DNA of 64,000 bases. It comes from an uncultured Arthrobacter sp. (GTDB lineage Bacteria; Actinomycetota; Actinomycetes; Actinomycetales; Micrococcaceae). Positions 33,923 through 44,214 of the stretch are shown here, one piece after another; position 1 is the first letter of the stretch; each line of letters begins with the position of its first letter. The notes below the pieces were generated by a model. That model saw nothing but the letters and a program-made list of their open reading frames with translations, was not told where the DNA came from and did no database searches. The position numbers and the translations under genes were made by a program. The stretch is taken from the NCBI RefSeq assembly GCF_902805515.1, contig NZ_CADCTE010000144.1:1-64000 (forward strand), read 5' to 3'.

Positions 33923-35035
33923 GTGAGCGCGTGGGATGACCTCGACGACCGCCTGCGCCCGGCGGTCGAAGCGTCGACGCGTGAGTTCATGCGGGTGCGG
34001 CCCCAGCTCGAGGCGGTGACCGAGGAGATGCGCCGCAGCATCTCGGCGATCTTCGACCCCTCGGACCTGCGGCCCCTGTTCGTCACCGCGCGCACCAAGA
34101 CCGTCGAATCCTTCCGCGACAAGGCCTCACGGACACTCGCGCCGACCGAGCCGGGGGCGCTGCCGGTGCTCGTCTTCCCCGACCCGCTGCGCAACCTCAC
34201 CGACCTCGTCGGGATCCGGGTCATCACCACCCTCCCCCATGAGGTGGACCTCGCCGCGAACCTCATCAAGCGCCAGCGGCAGGACTTCGACTGCCGCGGG
34301 GACCGCGAGAAGGACATCGGGTCGATCGAATCGGGCACCTACGGGTACTCGAGCCGGCACCTGATCATGCGCAGCATCCACAACGACGTAGTCCGGCGGT
34401 ACCAGCAGGCCCTTGACCCGGACTCGAAGGCCGGCGGCAGTTACCTCTTCGAGGTGCAGGTCCGCACCGTCCTCGCCCACGCCTGGTCGGAGATTGAACA
34501 CGACATCCGCTTCAAGGCCTCCAATCCCAAGGCGTGGAGTCCTTACTTCGACCGGCAGTTCACCGGGACGGCCGCGATGCTCGAAACCGTCGAGTCTGCC
34601 TTCGCCGAGCTCCACGAACGCTACGAGACGGTGACCGGGTTCTGGGACGAGGCCGGGGAGGGCAGCGCGCCGCTGACCCCCAACCGCATCCGGCACGTCT
34701 GGCAGACCCTGCTGCCCCACGTCGACCGCAAGGCCGACGACAACTGGGGCTGGACCGCCGAACTCCTTGCCGCCCACGGGCTGAAGACCACCCTCGAACT
34801 CGTGGCCCTGCTGCAGGCCGACACCATCACCACTGTGCGCCGGGCGCTCGACCACCGGTACTCCCCCGGCCCCGACCGGCTGCTCGACGACATGCTGCTG
34901 TGGCACTACGGGCAGCGCCACATCGACCTCACGGCCGAGGCCCCCGACGCGGAGTCCACACCGCGCCGGGACAGCCTGCAGCGCAGGATGCGCTCGATGC
35001 AGAACTACCGGGCCCTGCAGGAGAACTCCCGCTAG
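33923..35035 (+). CDS. RelA/SpoT-domain (p)ppGpp synthetase, standalone type
   Basis: A 370-aa protein with one synthetase domain. Key segments are LTDLVGIRVIT, TYGYSSRHLIMR (guanine-binding region) and FEVQVRTVLAHAWSEIEHDIRFK, the hallmark of RelA/SpoT synthetases. No HD hydrolase, TGS or ACT domain is present, so it is a small alarmone synthetase with an unusual C-terminal extension of about 170 residues (VWQTLLPHVDRKADDNWGW). It starts at GTG behind AGGAGG. TAGGAT at 33889-33894 is a candidate -10 box. Product specificity ((p)ppGpp or pGpp) is not determined. Confidence 0.85.
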   Translation: MSAWDDLDDRLRPAVEASTREFMRVRPQLEAVTEEMRRSISAIFDPSDLRPLFVTARTKTVESFRDKASRTLAPTEPGALPVLVFPDPLRNLTDLVGIRVITTLPHEVDLAANLIKRQRQDFDCRGDREKDIGSIESGTYGYSSRHLIMRSIHNDVVRRYQQALDPDSKAGGSYLFEVQVRTVLAHAWSEIEHDIRFKASNPKAWSPYFDRQFTGTAAMLETVESAFAELHERYETVTGFWDEAGEGSAPLTPNRIRHVWQTLLPHVDRKADDNWGWTAELLAAHGLKTTLELVALLQADTITTVRRALDHRYSPGPDRLLDDMLLWHYGQRHIDLTAEAPDAESTPRRDSLQRRMRSMQNYRALQENSR

Positions 35036-35055
35036 TTTCTCCGCTCACCGGTGCC

Positions 35056-35107
35056 GGTCACTCGTTCCGGTCACTGGTTACGGTCACTGGTTACGGTCAC
35101 TGGTTCT
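35056..35107. repeat. 13-bp tandem repeat, four copies, over the xfp stop codon
   Basis: Four head-to-tail units of GGTCACTGGTTAC, the first and last with two or three changes. The array contains the TGA of xfp and part of its last codons, and lies just after the convergent synthetase gene. Confidence 0.85.
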
Positions 35108-37484
35108 GTGCGTCATCGGGCGAGGACTCATCGAGAGTCCAGCCGGTGATGAAGTCCGCGTCCTCCCCGGCGTCCCGGGTGTGCTGCCAGGCGCGCTGCC
35201 GCTGGTCCTGCAGCGACTGGCGCAGCGAGGCCTGGGTGGAACCGAGCGACGGGACCCGATCGATCACGTCCATGGCCAGCGAGTACCGGTCGATCTGGTT
35301 CAGCATCGCCATGTCGAAGGGCGTGGTGGTCGTCCCCTCCTCCTTGTAGCCGCGGACGTGGAGGTTCGCGTGGTTGGTCCTCCGGTAGGTCAGGCGGTGG
35401 ATCAGCCACGGGTAGCCGTGGTAGGCGAAGATCACGGGCCGATCCGTGGTGAACAGGTTGTCGAACGCCCGCGCCTTCAGCCCGTGCGGGTGCTCGGCGT
35501 CGTCCTGCAGCCGCATCAGGTCCACCACATTGACCACCCGGATCTTCAGCGACGGAATGCCGGCCTTGAGGAGGCCCGCCGCCGCGACCGTCTCGAGCGT
35601 GGGCACGTCACCGGCACAGCCGAGGACGACGTCGGGTTCCGCTCCGGCATCCTCGCGGCCGGCGAAGTCCCACACCCCGATGCCGCGTCGAACGTGCAGG
35701 CGGGCTTCCTCGGGCCCGAGCCAGGTGGGATTGGGCTGCTTGCCGGTGAGGATTACGTTGACCGTGTCCCGGGTCTTCATGCAGTGTTCGGTCACGGCCA
35801 GCATGGTGTTGGTGTCCGGCGGCAGGTAGACGCGGATCACGTCTGCCTTCTTGTTCACCACGTGGTCGATGAACCCGGGGTCCTGATGGGAGAACCCGTT
35901 GTGGTCCTGCTGCCATACATGGCTGGAGAGCAGGTAGTTGAAGGAGGCGATCGGACGGCGCCAGGACAGGTCCTGGTGCACCTTGAGCCACTTGGCGAAC
36001 TGGTTGAACATCGAGTCGACGATGTGAACGAACGCCTCGTAACAGTTGAACACCCCGTGCCGGCCGGTGAGCAGGTAGCCCTCGAGCCAGCCCTGGCAGA
36101 GGTGCTCGCTGAGCACCTCAAGGACCCGGCCCGAGCGGGCCAGGTGCTCGTCGACGTCCTCGGTGCGCGCCTGCCAGGCCTTGTCGGTGACGTCATAGAC
36201 CGCCGAGAGCCGGTTGGACGCCGTCTCGTCGGGGCCAAAGACGCGGAAGTTCGTGGGGTTCGCCGCGATGATGTCGCGCAGGTACCCGCCGACGGTGATC
36301 ATCGGGCTCACCTTTTCGCTGCCCGGTGAGCTCACCTTTACGGCGTGGTCGAAGTAGTCGGGCAGCTTGAGGTCCCGCAGCAGCCAGCCGCCGTTGGCGT
36401 AGGGGGTGGCGCTCATCCGCAGGTCGCCTTCCGGCGCGAGGGAGGCGAGATCGGGGCGCAGCTCCCCGGTTTCGGTGAAGAGCTCCTCCGGTCCGTAGGA
36501 GCGCATCCACTCCTCGAGCTGGCGCAGGTGCCCGGGGTTGGTGTGGATCTCCGACAGCGGCACCTGATGCGAGCGCCAGGTGCCCTCGACCTGTTTGCCG
36601 TCGACGACGTCGGGCCCGGTCCAGCCCTTGGGTGAGCGCAGGACGATCATGGGCCAGCGGGGCGTGCCCTCCGGAAGGTCTCCGCCGGACCGGGCCTGCT
36701 GCTGGATGTCCCGGATCCGGGCGAGGCATTCGTCAAGGGCCGCCGCGAAGTCCCGGTGGGCCTGTGCGGTGGCACGCGGGTCTCCAACGGTGACGAAGTG
36801 GGGCTCGTAGCCGTAGCCGGACATCAACTGCCGCAGCTGGTCCTCGGGCATGCGGGCCAGCACCGTGGGGTTGGCGATCTTGTAGCCGTTGAGGTGCAGG
36901 ATCGGAAGCACGGCGCCATCGAGGGCGGGGTTGAGGAAGTTGTTGGAGTGCCAGCTTGCCGCCAGCGGGCCGGTTTCGGCCTCGCCGTCACCCACCACGG
37001 CCACGGCGAGGAGGTCGGGGTTGTCGAACACGGCACCGTAGGCGTGGACGAGGGCGTAGCCGAGCTCGCCGCCCTCGTGGATCGAGCCGGGCGACTCGGG
37101 GGCCGCGTGGGAGGGGATGCCGCCGGGGTAGCTGAACTGCTTGAACAGGTCCCTGAGGCCGGTTTCGTCCGTGCCGATGTGGGAGTACACCTCGGAATAC
37201 GTTCCCTCGAGCCACGCGTTGGCGACGTTGGCCGGCCCGCCGTGCCCTGGGCCGGTGACGAACAGCATCGCCTGCCGCTGCTCCCGGATCACCCGGTTCA
37301 GGTGGGCGTAGACAAAGTTCAGGCCCGGAGTGGTCCCCCAGTGGCCCAGCAGCCGGGCCTTCACGTCGCTGCTCTCCAGCGGGCGCCTCAGCAGCGGGTT
37401 GTCCCGGAGGTAGATCTGGCCGACGGAAAGGTAGTTCGCGGCCCGCCACCAGGCATCCAGCCGGTCGACATCGGGTTCAGGCAT
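35097..37484 (-). CDS. xfp: Xylulose-5-phosphate/fructose-6-phosphate phosphoketolase
   Basis: A 795-aa thiamine-diphosphate enzyme that splits xylulose 5-P or fructose 6-P into acetyl phosphate and a shorter sugar phosphate. Marks are [15 protein letters not shown] at the start, [40 protein letters not shown], a thiamine-binding GDGEAETGP-like segment, and [16 protein letters not shown]. Full length for the family. GAGGAGG precedes the ATG. In this organism it would provide a bypass to acetyl-P; no acetate kinase lies in the window. Confidence 0.96.
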   Translation of the reverse strand: MPEPDVDRLDAWWRAANYLSVGQIYLRDNPLLRRPLESSDVKARLLGHWGTTPGLNFVYAHLNRVIREQRQAMLFVTGPGHGGPANVANAWLEGTYSEVYSHIGTDETGLRDLFKQFSYPGGIPSHAAPESPGSIHEGGELGYALVHAYGAVFDNPDLLAVAVVGDGEAETGPLAASWHSNNFLNPALDGAVLPILHLNGYKIANPTVLARMPEDQLRQLMSGYGYEPHFVTVGDPRATAQAHRDFAAALDECLARIRDIQQQARSGGDLPEGTPRWPMIVLRSPKGWTGPDVVDGKQVEGTWRSHQVPLSEIHTNPGHLRQLEEWMRSYGPEELFTETGELRPDLASLAPEGDLRMSATPYANGGWLLRDLKLPDYFDHAVKVSSPGSEKVSPMITVGGYLRDIIAANPTNFRVFGPDETASNRLSAVYDVTDKAWQARTEDVDEHLARSGRVLEVLSEHLCQGWLEGYLLTGRHGVFNCYEAFVHIVDSMFNQFAKWLKVHQDLSWRRPIASFNYLLSSHVWQQDHNGFSHQDPGFIDHVVNKKADVIRVYLPPDTNTMLAVTEHCMKTRDTVNVILTGKQPNPTWLGPEEARLHVRRGIGVWDFAGREDAGAEPDVVLGCAGDVPTLETVAAAGLLKAGIPSLKIRVVNVVDLMRLQDDAEHPHGLKARAFDNLFTTDRPVIFAYHGYPWLIHRLTYRRTNHANLHVRGYKEEGTTTTPFDMAMLNQIDRYSLAMDVIDRVPSLGSTQASLRQSLQDQRQRAWQHTRDAGEDADFITGWTLDESSPDDAQNQ

Positions 37485-37539
37485 GGTGTTCCTCCTCGGG
37501 TTTGACGACGCCGGCGGAGGGTCCTCCGACGGCCGGTTC

Positions 37540-40059
37540 TCAGTTTTCGATGGTCACATCGGAGGGTTTCTTATCCGGCCGCCAGCCGCGCCAGACCGGG
37601 TGCCGCAGCCGGCCCCCGCCGGTGCGTTCGCTGTACTGGACTTCGCCGACGAGGGCCGGGCGCACCCAGCGCGCGTCCGCGGCGTCGGGGGCGGGGACGT
37701 CGGGCAGCGGCGCCGTCTTGCGGGCCATCTTCTTGAGCCGGCCGCCCACCTCGGCCAGCTCACGGTCGGTGAGCCCGGAGCCGACGCGGCCGAGGTACTT
37801 CAGGTTCACCCCGTCGGGCACCGCGACCAGGAGGGAGCCGATCTTCGAGGCGCGGTTACCCTTTCCCGGGCGCCAGCCCACCACCACCACCTCCTGGGTG
37901 CGCTGGTGCTTGATCTTCAGCCACGCCTCCGTGCGGGTTCCGGGGCGGTACACGCTGCCGCGGCGCTTGGCGACGATGCCCTCGAGCCCCAGGTCCCTAC
38001 TGGCCTCGACCGCTTCGGCCAGGGTGGCGTCAAGCTGCCCCGGCACCTGGACGTGCCCGTCCTCCGGGGCGCTGACGGCGCCCTCGAGGATCTCCCTGCG
38101 GTTGCTGTACCCCAGCGGGAGCAGGGAGGTGCCGTCGAGGTCGAGGAGGTCGAAGAGCATGAGCCGGACCGGTGTAATCGCCCGGGCGGCGTCGATCTCG
38201 GCGGCCGAGGTGAGTTTCATCCGGGTCTGCAGCAGGCTGAAGTCGGGCCGGCCGCCGGCGTTGAGGGCCACAATCTCGCCGTCGAGCACCGCCGTCTCGG
38301 CGTTCACATAGTCGGCGAGGTCCCCCAGCTCGGGGTAGAGCAGGCTCATGTCGTTGCCGTTGCGGCTGATCAGGCGCACGCCGCCGGCCGCGACGACGGC
38401 GATGGCCCGCACCCCGTCCCACTTCAGCTCGAACGCGAAGTCGGATTCATCGGGCAGGACCAAAGAGGAGGCCAGGGTCGCCAGCATAGGCGGCACGAAG
38501 TCCGGGGCGGCGCCGGGCCCGGCCGCCGGACGATCCCCCGGTGCAACCGGGACGGGGAGCCCGTCCGGGCCGGCCGCAGGGGTATCGGGCCCGCCGCCGT
38601 CGGAGGAGGCACCGGGTGAGGCACCGGAGGCGGTACCGGCCGGCTGGTCCTTCATGAGGTGGATGAGCCAGTTACGCGCTCCCGACCCGGAGCCGCCGGT
38701 GTTGATCAGGGCGTACCGCCGGACGGCGCTGCCCGAGCGCGCCAGGCCGCCGTCCTGTCTCCCGTACAGGGTGCAGATCACCTCCTTGCCGTCGCGCCAC
38801 TTTTCCAGTTCGTAGGTCCCCGCATCCCAGATGCTCATCTCGCCCGCACCGTATTCCCCCTTGGGAATACTTCCCTCAAAGGTCCCGTATTCCAGCGGGT
38901 GATCCTCCGTCTGGACGGCCAGGTGGTTCCGGTCCGGCGTGGCGGGCGGGCCCTTGGGCAGGGCCCACGAGACGAGCACGCCCTCTCGCTCCAGCCGGAG
39001 GTCATAGTGGAGGCGGCGCGCATGGTGTTCCTGGATGACGAAGCTGTTGCCCCCGGGCGGTCCGACGGTTTCCGGGACGGGCTCCGGGGTCCTGCCGGCG
39101 TCGCGCATGGCCCGGTACTGGCTCAGGCGGTCCGGGGCGGTGCCGGCACCGTCCTGCGGGTCCGGGTCGAGGCCGGCCAGGATGTCCCCGTGATCCTCGA
39201 CGCGCCGGAGCACCTCCCGGTAATCGAGGTGGGCCAGATCCGGGTCGTCCAGCTCGGCCCAGGTGCGCGGCGCGGCGACGGTCGGGTGGAAGCGTCCGCG
39301 CAGGGAATACGGCGCCACGGTGGTCTTGTTCCGGTTGTTCTGGCTCCAGTCCACCAGGACGCGCCCGCCGCGCAGGGACTTCTTCATGTCGCTGACCGCC
39401 AGGTCGGGGTGGTCGGTCTCAAGGGCGCGGGCCAGCTCGTGCGCGACGCCGGAGACCTGCTCGGAGGTCAGTGTCCCGTCCAGGCGGCAGTACAGGTGGA
39501 GGCCCTTGGAGCCGCTTGTCACCGGCCACGGCTCAAGGCCCATGCCGGTGAGGATCTCCCGGGCCAGCCGGGCGACCTCGGCGCATTCGGCCAGGCCCGC
39601 TCCCGGCCCGGGGTCGAGGTCGAGCACCATCCGGTCCGGGTTGCCCACCGCCGAGTGCGGGCCGAACCGCCATTGGGGCACATGGACCTCGAGGGCCCCG
39701 ATCTGCCCGAACCAGGTGAGGGTGGCCAGATCGTTCACCACCGGGTACACGTTCGTGTGGTCCTTGTGCCGGATCGGGTGGCGGGGCAGCCAGGCCGGAG
39801 CCGCGGCGTCGAGGTTCTTCTGGAAGAAGACCTGGCCGGGGGCGTCGGCGGTCCCCACGCCGTGCACCCACCGCTTGCGGGTCGCGGGCCGGTCACGGGC
39901 ATGCCGGATTAGGGGCTCGGCCACCGCCGCGTAGTACGCAAGCACATCGGCCTTGGTGGTGCCGGTTTCCGGGTACAGCACCTTGTCCAGGCTCGAGAGC
40001 CGCAGGGAACGCCCGTCAACCGTGACGGTCTGCACGCTGCGGGAACCCGGAAGAGCCAT
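37540..40059 (-). CDS. ligD: Multifunctional ATP-dependent DNA ligase D (polymerase-phosphoesterase-ligase)
   Basis: An 839-aa NHEJ enzyme in the Mycobacterium order. Residues about 15-290 form the primase-polymerase domain ([40 protein letters not shown]). Next is the 3'-phosphoesterase ([19 protein letters not shown]). The ligase domain has the adenylated lysine in [10 protein letters not shown] and ends with [24 protein letters not shown]. The start is uncertain: ATG at 40059 is used; a GTG at 40095 is possible. It lies 55 bp upstream of xfp in the same orientation, and Ku is divergent beyond one small gene. Confidence 0.95.
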   Translation of the reverse strand: MALPGSRSVQTVTVDGRSLRLSSLDKVLYPETGTTKADVLAYYAAVAEPLIRHARDRPATRKRWVHGVGTADAPGQVFFQKNLDAAAPAWLPRHPIRHKDHTNVYPVVNDLATLTWFGQIGALEVHVPQWRFGPHSAVGNPDRMVLDLDPGPGAGLAECAEVARLAREILTGMGLEPWPVTSGSKGLHLYCRLDGTLTSEQVSGVAHELARALETDHPDLAVSDMKKSLRGGRVLVDWSQNNRNKTTVAPYSLRGRFHPTVAAPRTWAELDDPDLAHLDYREVLRRVEDHGDILAGLDPDPQDGAGTAPDRLSQYRAMRDAGRTPEPVPETVGPPGGNSFVIQEHHARRLHYDLRLEREGVLVSWALPKGPPATPDRNHLAVQTEDHPLEYGTFEGSIPKGEYGAGEMSIWDAGTYELEKWRDGKEVICTLYGRQDGGLARSGSAVRRYALINTGGSGSGARNWLIHLMKDQPAGTASGASPGASSDGGGPDTPAAGPDGLPVPVAPGDRPAAGPGAAPDFVPPMLATLASSLVLPDESDFAFELKWDGVRAIAVVAAGGVRLISRNGNDMSLLYPELGDLADYVNAETAVLDGEIVALNAGGRPDFSLLQTRMKLTSAAEIDAARAITPVRLMLFDLLDLDGTSLLPLGYSNRREILEGAVSAPEDGHVQVPGQLDATLAEAVEASRDLGLEGIVAKRRGSVYRPGTRTEAWLKIKHQRTQEVVVVGWRPGKGNRASKIGSLLVAVPDGVNLKYLGRVGSGLTDRELAEVGGRLKKMARKTAPLPDVPAPDAADARWVRPALVGEVQYSERTGGGRLRHPVWRGWRPDKKPSDVTIEN

Positions 40060-40144
40060 TTCCCCAGTGTTGTCCGGATGGGCGCCGAATTCCACTAATG
40101 GACGGACTGTGGCCGCAGCGGGACGCCCCGCCCGGCGCGGCGCA

Positions 40145-40639
40145 TCAGGCCTTGAACTGGGAGGTGTACCGGTCGACGTAGACCTGCCAGAGGGCCGGAT
40201 CCTGGCCGAGGTCGCGCTCGTTGAGGTAGTCGTCGAGACCCATCAGGGTCAGGTGCCAGCCGGCAGCGGAAACGGCAATCTGGGCGGAATCCGCAGGGGA
40301 GATCGTCAGCACCAGCAGGGTGCCGCCGTCCTCCTGGCGCGTGAACTCCCACCGCAGGACCTCCCGGTCCCAGGTGAAGGCCAGCACCGTGGGCTTGGCG
40401 GCCTCAAGCACCGCGCCCTTCAGCGGGCGCTGGCCCGGCAGCTTGAAGATGACCTCGGCGTCCCGGCGCGGCAGGATGTCCATTTCGGCCGGGAACCAGT
40501 ACTTGAGCTTGCCCGGATCCGTCAGGTGCTTCCACATCACCGCCGGCGGAACAGCGAACCGCATCTCGAAGCGCAGGGCGGGTGCGCCGTCGTCGGTGGT
40601 GGTGCGGCTGGCTGTCGGTTCTGCGGTGGAGGAAGTCAC
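40145..40639 (-). CDS. SRPBCC (AHSA1-like) domain protein
   Basis: A 164-aa START/Bet v1-like fold. LRFEMRFAVPPAVMWKHLTDPGKLKYWFP is the usual N-terminal pattern of Aha1-like SRPBCC proteins, and WHLTLMGLDDYLNER the C-terminal helix that covers the pocket. Ligand unknown. It starts with GTG; TACGAT stands exactly 6 nt before it, with no ribosome site, so a leaderless message is likely. It sits between ligD and ku, and may be transcribed toward ligD, but 85 bp separate them. Confidence 0.8.
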   Translation of the reverse strand: MTSSTAEPTASRTTTDDGAPALRFEMRFAVPPAVMWKHLTDPGKLKYWFPAEMDILPRRDAEVIFKLPGQRPLKGAVLEAAKPTVLAFTWDREVLRWEFTRQEDGGTLLVLTISPADSAQIAVSAAGWHLTLMGLDDYLNERDLGQDPALWQVYVDRYTSQFKA

Positions 40640-40707
40640 CTATCCATCGTAGACCGCGGAAAAACCGGCTCTGGCTAGGTGTGCTGCCGGTGGTGTTCAC
40701 TAGTTCC

Positions 40708-41544
40708 ATGAGAGCCATCTGGAAGGGAGCCGTCGCGTTCGGGCTGGTGAACGTGCCCGTGAAGGTGTACAGCGCCACCGAAGACCACGACATCGGCCTC
40801 CACCAGGTCCACGATAAGGACGGCGGGCGGATCCGCTACCAGCGCCGGTGTGAAATCTGCGGGGAAGTGGTCGACTACAAGAACATCGACAAGGCCTACG
40901 ACGACGGCGAGCACACAGTGGTGCTGACGGAGGAGGACCTCGGCTCGCTCCCGGTCGAGAAAAGCCGCGAGATCGAGGTGGTCGAGTTCGTTCCCAGCGA
41001 CCAGATCGACCCCATCATGTACGACCGCTCCTACTACCTCGAGCCCGATTCGGCCTCCACCAAGGCCTACGTGCTGCTCCGCAAGACCCTCGAGGAGACC
41101 GACCGGACGGCGATCGTCCAGTTCTCCCTCCGGCAGAAGAGCCGGCTCGGGGCGCTGCGGGTCCGCGGCGAGGTCCTGATGCTCCAGTCGCTGCTCTGGG
41201 ATGACGAGGTCCGCGAGGCCTCCTTCCCCGCCCTCGAGGAAAAGGTGCGCATCTCCGCCAAGGAGAAGCAGATGTCCGCGGCCCTCGTCGATTCCTTCTC
41301 GACGGATTTCGATCCTGAGAACTTCACCGATGAGTATCAGGTGCAGCTGCGCACCCTGATCGACGCGAAGATCGAGAAGGGCGACACCCTGAGCACCGAG
41401 GAGACCTTCGGCGCGTCGGCGGAGGAGGACGACACCAATGTCCTCGACCTGATGGAGGCCCTGCGCCGCAGTCTCGAGAAAAACCGCGAGAAGAAGTCCG
41501 GCGGCAAGAAGGACTCGAGCAGTTCCAAGAAGAAGGGAGCGTAA
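40708..41544 (+). CDS. ku: Ku double-strand-break end-binding protein
   Basis: A 278-aa bacterial Ku homodimer subunit. MRAIWKGAVAFGLVNVPVKVYSATE and LHQVHDKDGGRIRYQRRCEICGE are the family's start; a basic Lys/Ser tail (EKKSGGKKDSSSSKKKG) is the DNA-binding extension. It recruits LigD to broken ends. The ORF-track frame begins 42 codons upstream in another gene's antisense; ATG at 40708 fits all Ku proteins. No ribosome site is seen. The stop TAA overlaps the next gene's ATG (TAATG). Confidence 0.95.
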   Translation: MRAIWKGAVAFGLVNVPVKVYSATEDHDIGLHQVHDKDGGRIRYQRRCEICGEVVDYKNIDKAYDDGEHTVVLTEEDLGSLPVEKSREIEVVEFVPSDQIDPIMYDRSYYLEPDSASTKAYVLLRKTLEETDRTAIVQFSLRQKSRLGALRVRGEVLMLQSLLWDDEVREASFPALEEKVRISAKEKQMSAALVDSFSTDFDPENFTDEYQVQLRTLIDAKIEKGDTLSTEETFGASAEEDDTNVLDLMEALRRSLEKNREKKSGGKKDSSSSKKKGA

Positions 41545-41789
41545 TGGGTTTCTTCACCGACTCCCACGGCAGGCAGGGCATCGCCCAGCGCCCAAATGCC
41601 CTGATCCTGGCCTGGGCCGGGCTGGGCGCGGCGTCCCTGATGGCACTGAAGGACGAAAACCGCAGGGTGCTCGGCCGGGCCAGCACCGCCAGCCTCGCCA
41701 TCTGGGCCGTCCTTGAGGCCGCCGACGGCGACAGCGGGTTCCGCAGGACCGCCGGAGCCCTGACCCTGGCCTGGCTGGTGCGGCGCTAG
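41544..41789 (+). CDS. Small hypothetical protein co-translated with Ku
   Basis: An 81-aa protein, [20 protein letters not shown] at the start, with two moderately hydrophobic stretches ([17 protein letters not shown] and [11 protein letters not shown]). The ATG shares one base with the Ku stop codon, so it depends on Ku translation. It ends convergently with nhaA; the palindrome CTAG supplies the TAG stop of both genes. I do not recognise the family; a link to NHEJ is suggested only by position. Confidence 0.65.
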   Translation: MGFFTDSHGRQGIAQRPNALILAWAGLGAASLMALKDENRRVLGRASTASLAIWAVLEAADGDSGFRRTAGALTLAWLVRR

Positions 41790-43156
41790 CGTTCCTCGAA
41801 CACGTCGGGGACGCCGTCCCGGTCGGCGTCGACCGTCTCCTTGGCTTCGATCTGCCGGTAGTGGCGGTTGCGTGAGCGCAGGATGAACGATGCGGCGAAC
41901 GCGGCGAGGAGCGAGCCGATCAGCACCGCGACCTTCGCGTGGTCGTCCTCCGGGGTGCCCTGGCCGAAGCCGAGCTCCGCGATGAGCAGGGAGACGGTGA
42001 ACCCGATGCCGGCCAGCAGGGCGGCTCCGGCGATATCCACCCAGGACAGGTCGGGGTCCAGGTTGGCCTTTTCGGCCTTGGTCACGAGCCAGACCGCCAG
42101 CAGGATGCCGACCGGCTTTCCGACCACCAGTGCCAGGACGATACCCACGGCGATCGGGTCGGTGATGGCACTGAGGAACCCCGAGGCGCCGCCGATCGTC
42201 ACCCCCGCCGAGAAGAAAGCGAAGACCGGGACCGCGACACCTGCCGACAGGGGCCGGATGCGGTGCTCCATCGTGTCCGCCAGCCCCTCGGTCTCCGGCA
42301 CGGTGGAGCCTCCGGACTGGGCTTTCCGCGGGGGCCGGACCGGAACCGCAAAGCCCAGGAGGACTCCGGCGACGGTGGCGTGGACCCCCGAGGCGTGCAC
42401 CAGTGCCCAGACGATGAACCCGAGGGGCAGCAGGATCAGCCACGGGGCCGCCGCCTGGCGCTGGAAGAACCGGGAGAACCGGTGGGCGAGGAAGGCGTAG
42501 AGGGCGAGCGGAAGCACCGCCAGCAGCAGGGGCGGGGCGGCGATGTCCCCGGAATAGAAGAAGGCGATGATGCTGATGGCGATCAGGTCGTCCACGACGG
42601 CGAGGGTGAGCAGGAAGATCCGCAGGGCCCCGGGTAGGTGGGATCCGACGACGGCGAGCACCGCCAGGGCAAAGGCGATATCGGTGGCCGTGGGAATCGC
42701 CCACCCGCGCAGCGCGTCTGAGCCGCTGCCCAGGATCACCGCGACGTAGATCAGCGCGGGCACCACGACGCCGCCTACAGCGGCTGCCACCGGAACGATG
42801 GCCCGGTCGAAGCGTTTCAGGTCACCGGCGACGAACTCCCGCTTCAGTTCGAGCCCGGCGAGGAAGAAGAAGATGGCAAGCAGGCCGTCGGCCGCCCAGG
42901 CCCCGACGCTGAGTTCGAGGTGCAGCGGTTCGTAGCCGAATCTGGTGTCGCGCAGGGCGAAGTAGCCGTCGGCGGCGGGGGTGTTGGCGAGGATCAGTGC
43001 CAGCGTTGTGGCCAGGAGCAAAAGCGCTCCGCCCACCGTCTCCTTGCGCAGGATCGAGGAGATCCTTAGATGTTCGGGATAGCTGGCCCGGGCGAAGACC
43101 CGTTTGGCCGCGGGCCTGCCCGAGGGGTCTGTGGATGGGGAGGGGGTGGAGGACAA
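41786..43156 (-). CDS. nhaA: Na+/H+ antiporter NhaA
   Basis: A 456-aa membrane antiporter exchanging cytosolic Na+ (or Li+) for protons. The conserved [16 protein letters not shown] carries D159, matching E. coli D133, and [11 protein letters not shown] carries D189/D190, matching D163/D164, the ion-binding pair. [18 protein letters not shown] is the family signature. It starts at a TTG (LSSTPSP), supported by AAGGAG seven bases upstream; no ATG or GTG is better placed. The tail [18 protein letters not shown] is acidic. A structured 5' leader precedes it. Confidence 0.93.
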   Translation of the reverse strand: MSSTPSPSTDPSGRPAAKRVFARASYPEHLRISSILRKETVGGALLLLATTLALILANTPAADGYFALRDTRFGYEPLHLELSVGAWAADGLLAIFFFLAGLELKREFVAGDLKRFDRAIVPVAAAVGGVVVPALIYVAVILGSGSDALRGWAIPTATDIAFALAVLAVVGSHLPGALRIFLLTLAVVDDLIAISIIAFFYSGDIAAPPLLLAVLPLALYAFLAHRFSRFFQRQAAAPWLILLPLGFIVWALVHASGVHATVAGVLLGFAVPVRPPRKAQSGGSTVPETEGLADTMEHRIRPLSAGVAVPVFAFFSAGVTIGGASGFLSAITDPIAVGIVLALVVGKPVGILLAVWLVTKAEKANLDPDLSWVDIAGAALLAGIGFTVSLLIAELGFGQGTPEDDHAKVAVLIGSLLAAFAASFILRSRNRHYRQIEAKETVDADRDGVPDVFEER

Positions 43157-43262
43157 AAAGAGCTCCTTGTGTCGGCGGTCGCTTGAGATAGCGCCGACCA
43201 GACTTCCCGGCTCACCACTAACCAGCCTACCCGGCGGAGCTGGTGATGCATACCGGGCGGTC
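43157..43262 (-). promoter_or_regulatory. Structured 5' leader of nhaA, candidate cis-regulatory RNA
   Basis: On the nhaA strand, ACCAGC pairs with GCTGGT, then GCCGGGAAGTCTGGTCGGC forms a second compact element. GTCGGCG then pairs with CGCCGAC directly before the AAGGAG ribosome site; GGTCG could alternatively pair with CGACC, giving two exclusive folds near the start. Dense pairing and an unusual G-rich purine core suggest a metal- or pH-sensing leader. I cannot assign it to a named riboswitch family from memory. Confidence 0.45.
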
Positions 43263-43306
43263 CGCCGACAGCCGGCCCGGCGTGGCTGCCTGCGGCCGAT
43301 GCAGCA

Positions 43307-43975
43307 TCAGGCTTCGAGCTCCCGGGCAAGTTCCGGCAGTGCGGTGAGGACCAGATCGGGACGGCGGAAGGACGAGGGGTAGGGAGAGCCGCTGCGGTTC
43401 AGCCAGGCGGTGCGCATGCCCGCCCGTGCTGCCCCGTCGATGTCCCAGGGATGGGAGGCGATCAGCATCATGTCCTCGACCCCGGTGCCGCAGGCCCCGG
43501 CCGCGTAGCCGTACGCCAAGGGTGCGGGCTTCCACAGCGGTGCATCCTCCACTGAGAGGAACTTCTCGAAGCACCCCTCGATCCCGGCGCGCTGCGCGAG
43601 CCCTTCGGCGATGGCCGCCGCGCCGTTGGTCAGGGTGATGAGGCGGTGGCCGCTGTTGGTCAGCGCTTCGATGCCGGGGACGACGTCGTCGTGGACGCCG
43701 AGGCTCCGGAACCGGTCAAGCAGCAGCGTTACGGCGTCGTCGACGCTCCGGTTGAGGGGCTGTCCGGCCAGCACGGACCGGAGGGCATCCTCGGCCACGC
43801 CTGCGAAACGGGGATTGATGCCGGCGGCGGTCAGCGCGAAGCCGTCCCGCAGCAGGGATGCGAACCACCACCGGGCGGTTCCGTCCGAGCAGCCGATCCC
43901 GGCGAAGTGCCCGGCCATGGGCGAGAGGTCCGAGAGGGTTTCATTGACGTCGAAGACAAGCACCGTGGGGCGCAT
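43307..43975 (-). CDS. HAD-type II haloacid dehalogenase-like hydrolase
   Basis: A 222-aa HAD hydrolase. The nucleophile aspartate is in VLVFDVNETLSD, as in (S)-2-haloacid dehalogenases; ITLTNGAA is motif II, WKPAPLAYGYAA supplies the lysine, and MLIASHPWDIDGAARAGM the acidic motif IV. The family releases halide from 2-haloacids, though many members act on other compounds. There is no ribosome site of note before the ATG at 43975. It lies between the nhaA leader and tRNA-Val, divergent from the latter. Confidence 0.87.
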   Translation of the reverse strand: MRPTVLVFDVNETLSDLSPMAGHFAGIGCSDGTARWWFASLLRDGFALTAAGINPRFAGVAEDALRSVLAGQPLNRSVDDAVTLLLDRFRSLGVHDDVVPGIEALTNSGHRLITLTNGAAAIAEGLAQRAGIEGCFEKFLSVEDAPLWKPAPLAYGYAAGACGTGVEDMMLIASHPWDIDGAARAGMRTAWLNRSGSPYPSSFRRPDLVLTALPELARELEA

Positions 43976-44171
43976 GGCGCCCTACCCTTCGTCGATCGGG
44001 CAGGAGCTGGCGGGTTCTCTGGTGTGCATCGGGTCTCCGGTTCCTCGGGCGTCCGCGGCGTGAACCGCTGGGGGAAGCCTAGTTCCGCGGACGGCCGCTG
44101 GGAACAGTCCGGCAGGAGCACCGTCTGGGACTCCCTCGGTGCCTGCCCCGTCCAGGCACGGAAGACCGGGT

Positions 44172-44199
44172 TTGGAGCGCGCGGGAAATGCCCTAAGCT
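44172..44199 (+). promoter_or_regulatory. Promoter of tRNA-Val
   Basis: TTGGAG (44172-44177), a 16-nt spacer and TAAGCT (44194-44199) lie 15 bp before the tRNA 5' end. The same TAAGCT box precedes tRNA-Leu at 56672-56667 on the other strand. Confidence 0.55.
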
Positions 44200-44214
44200 A
44201 TTGGAGAACCATCT

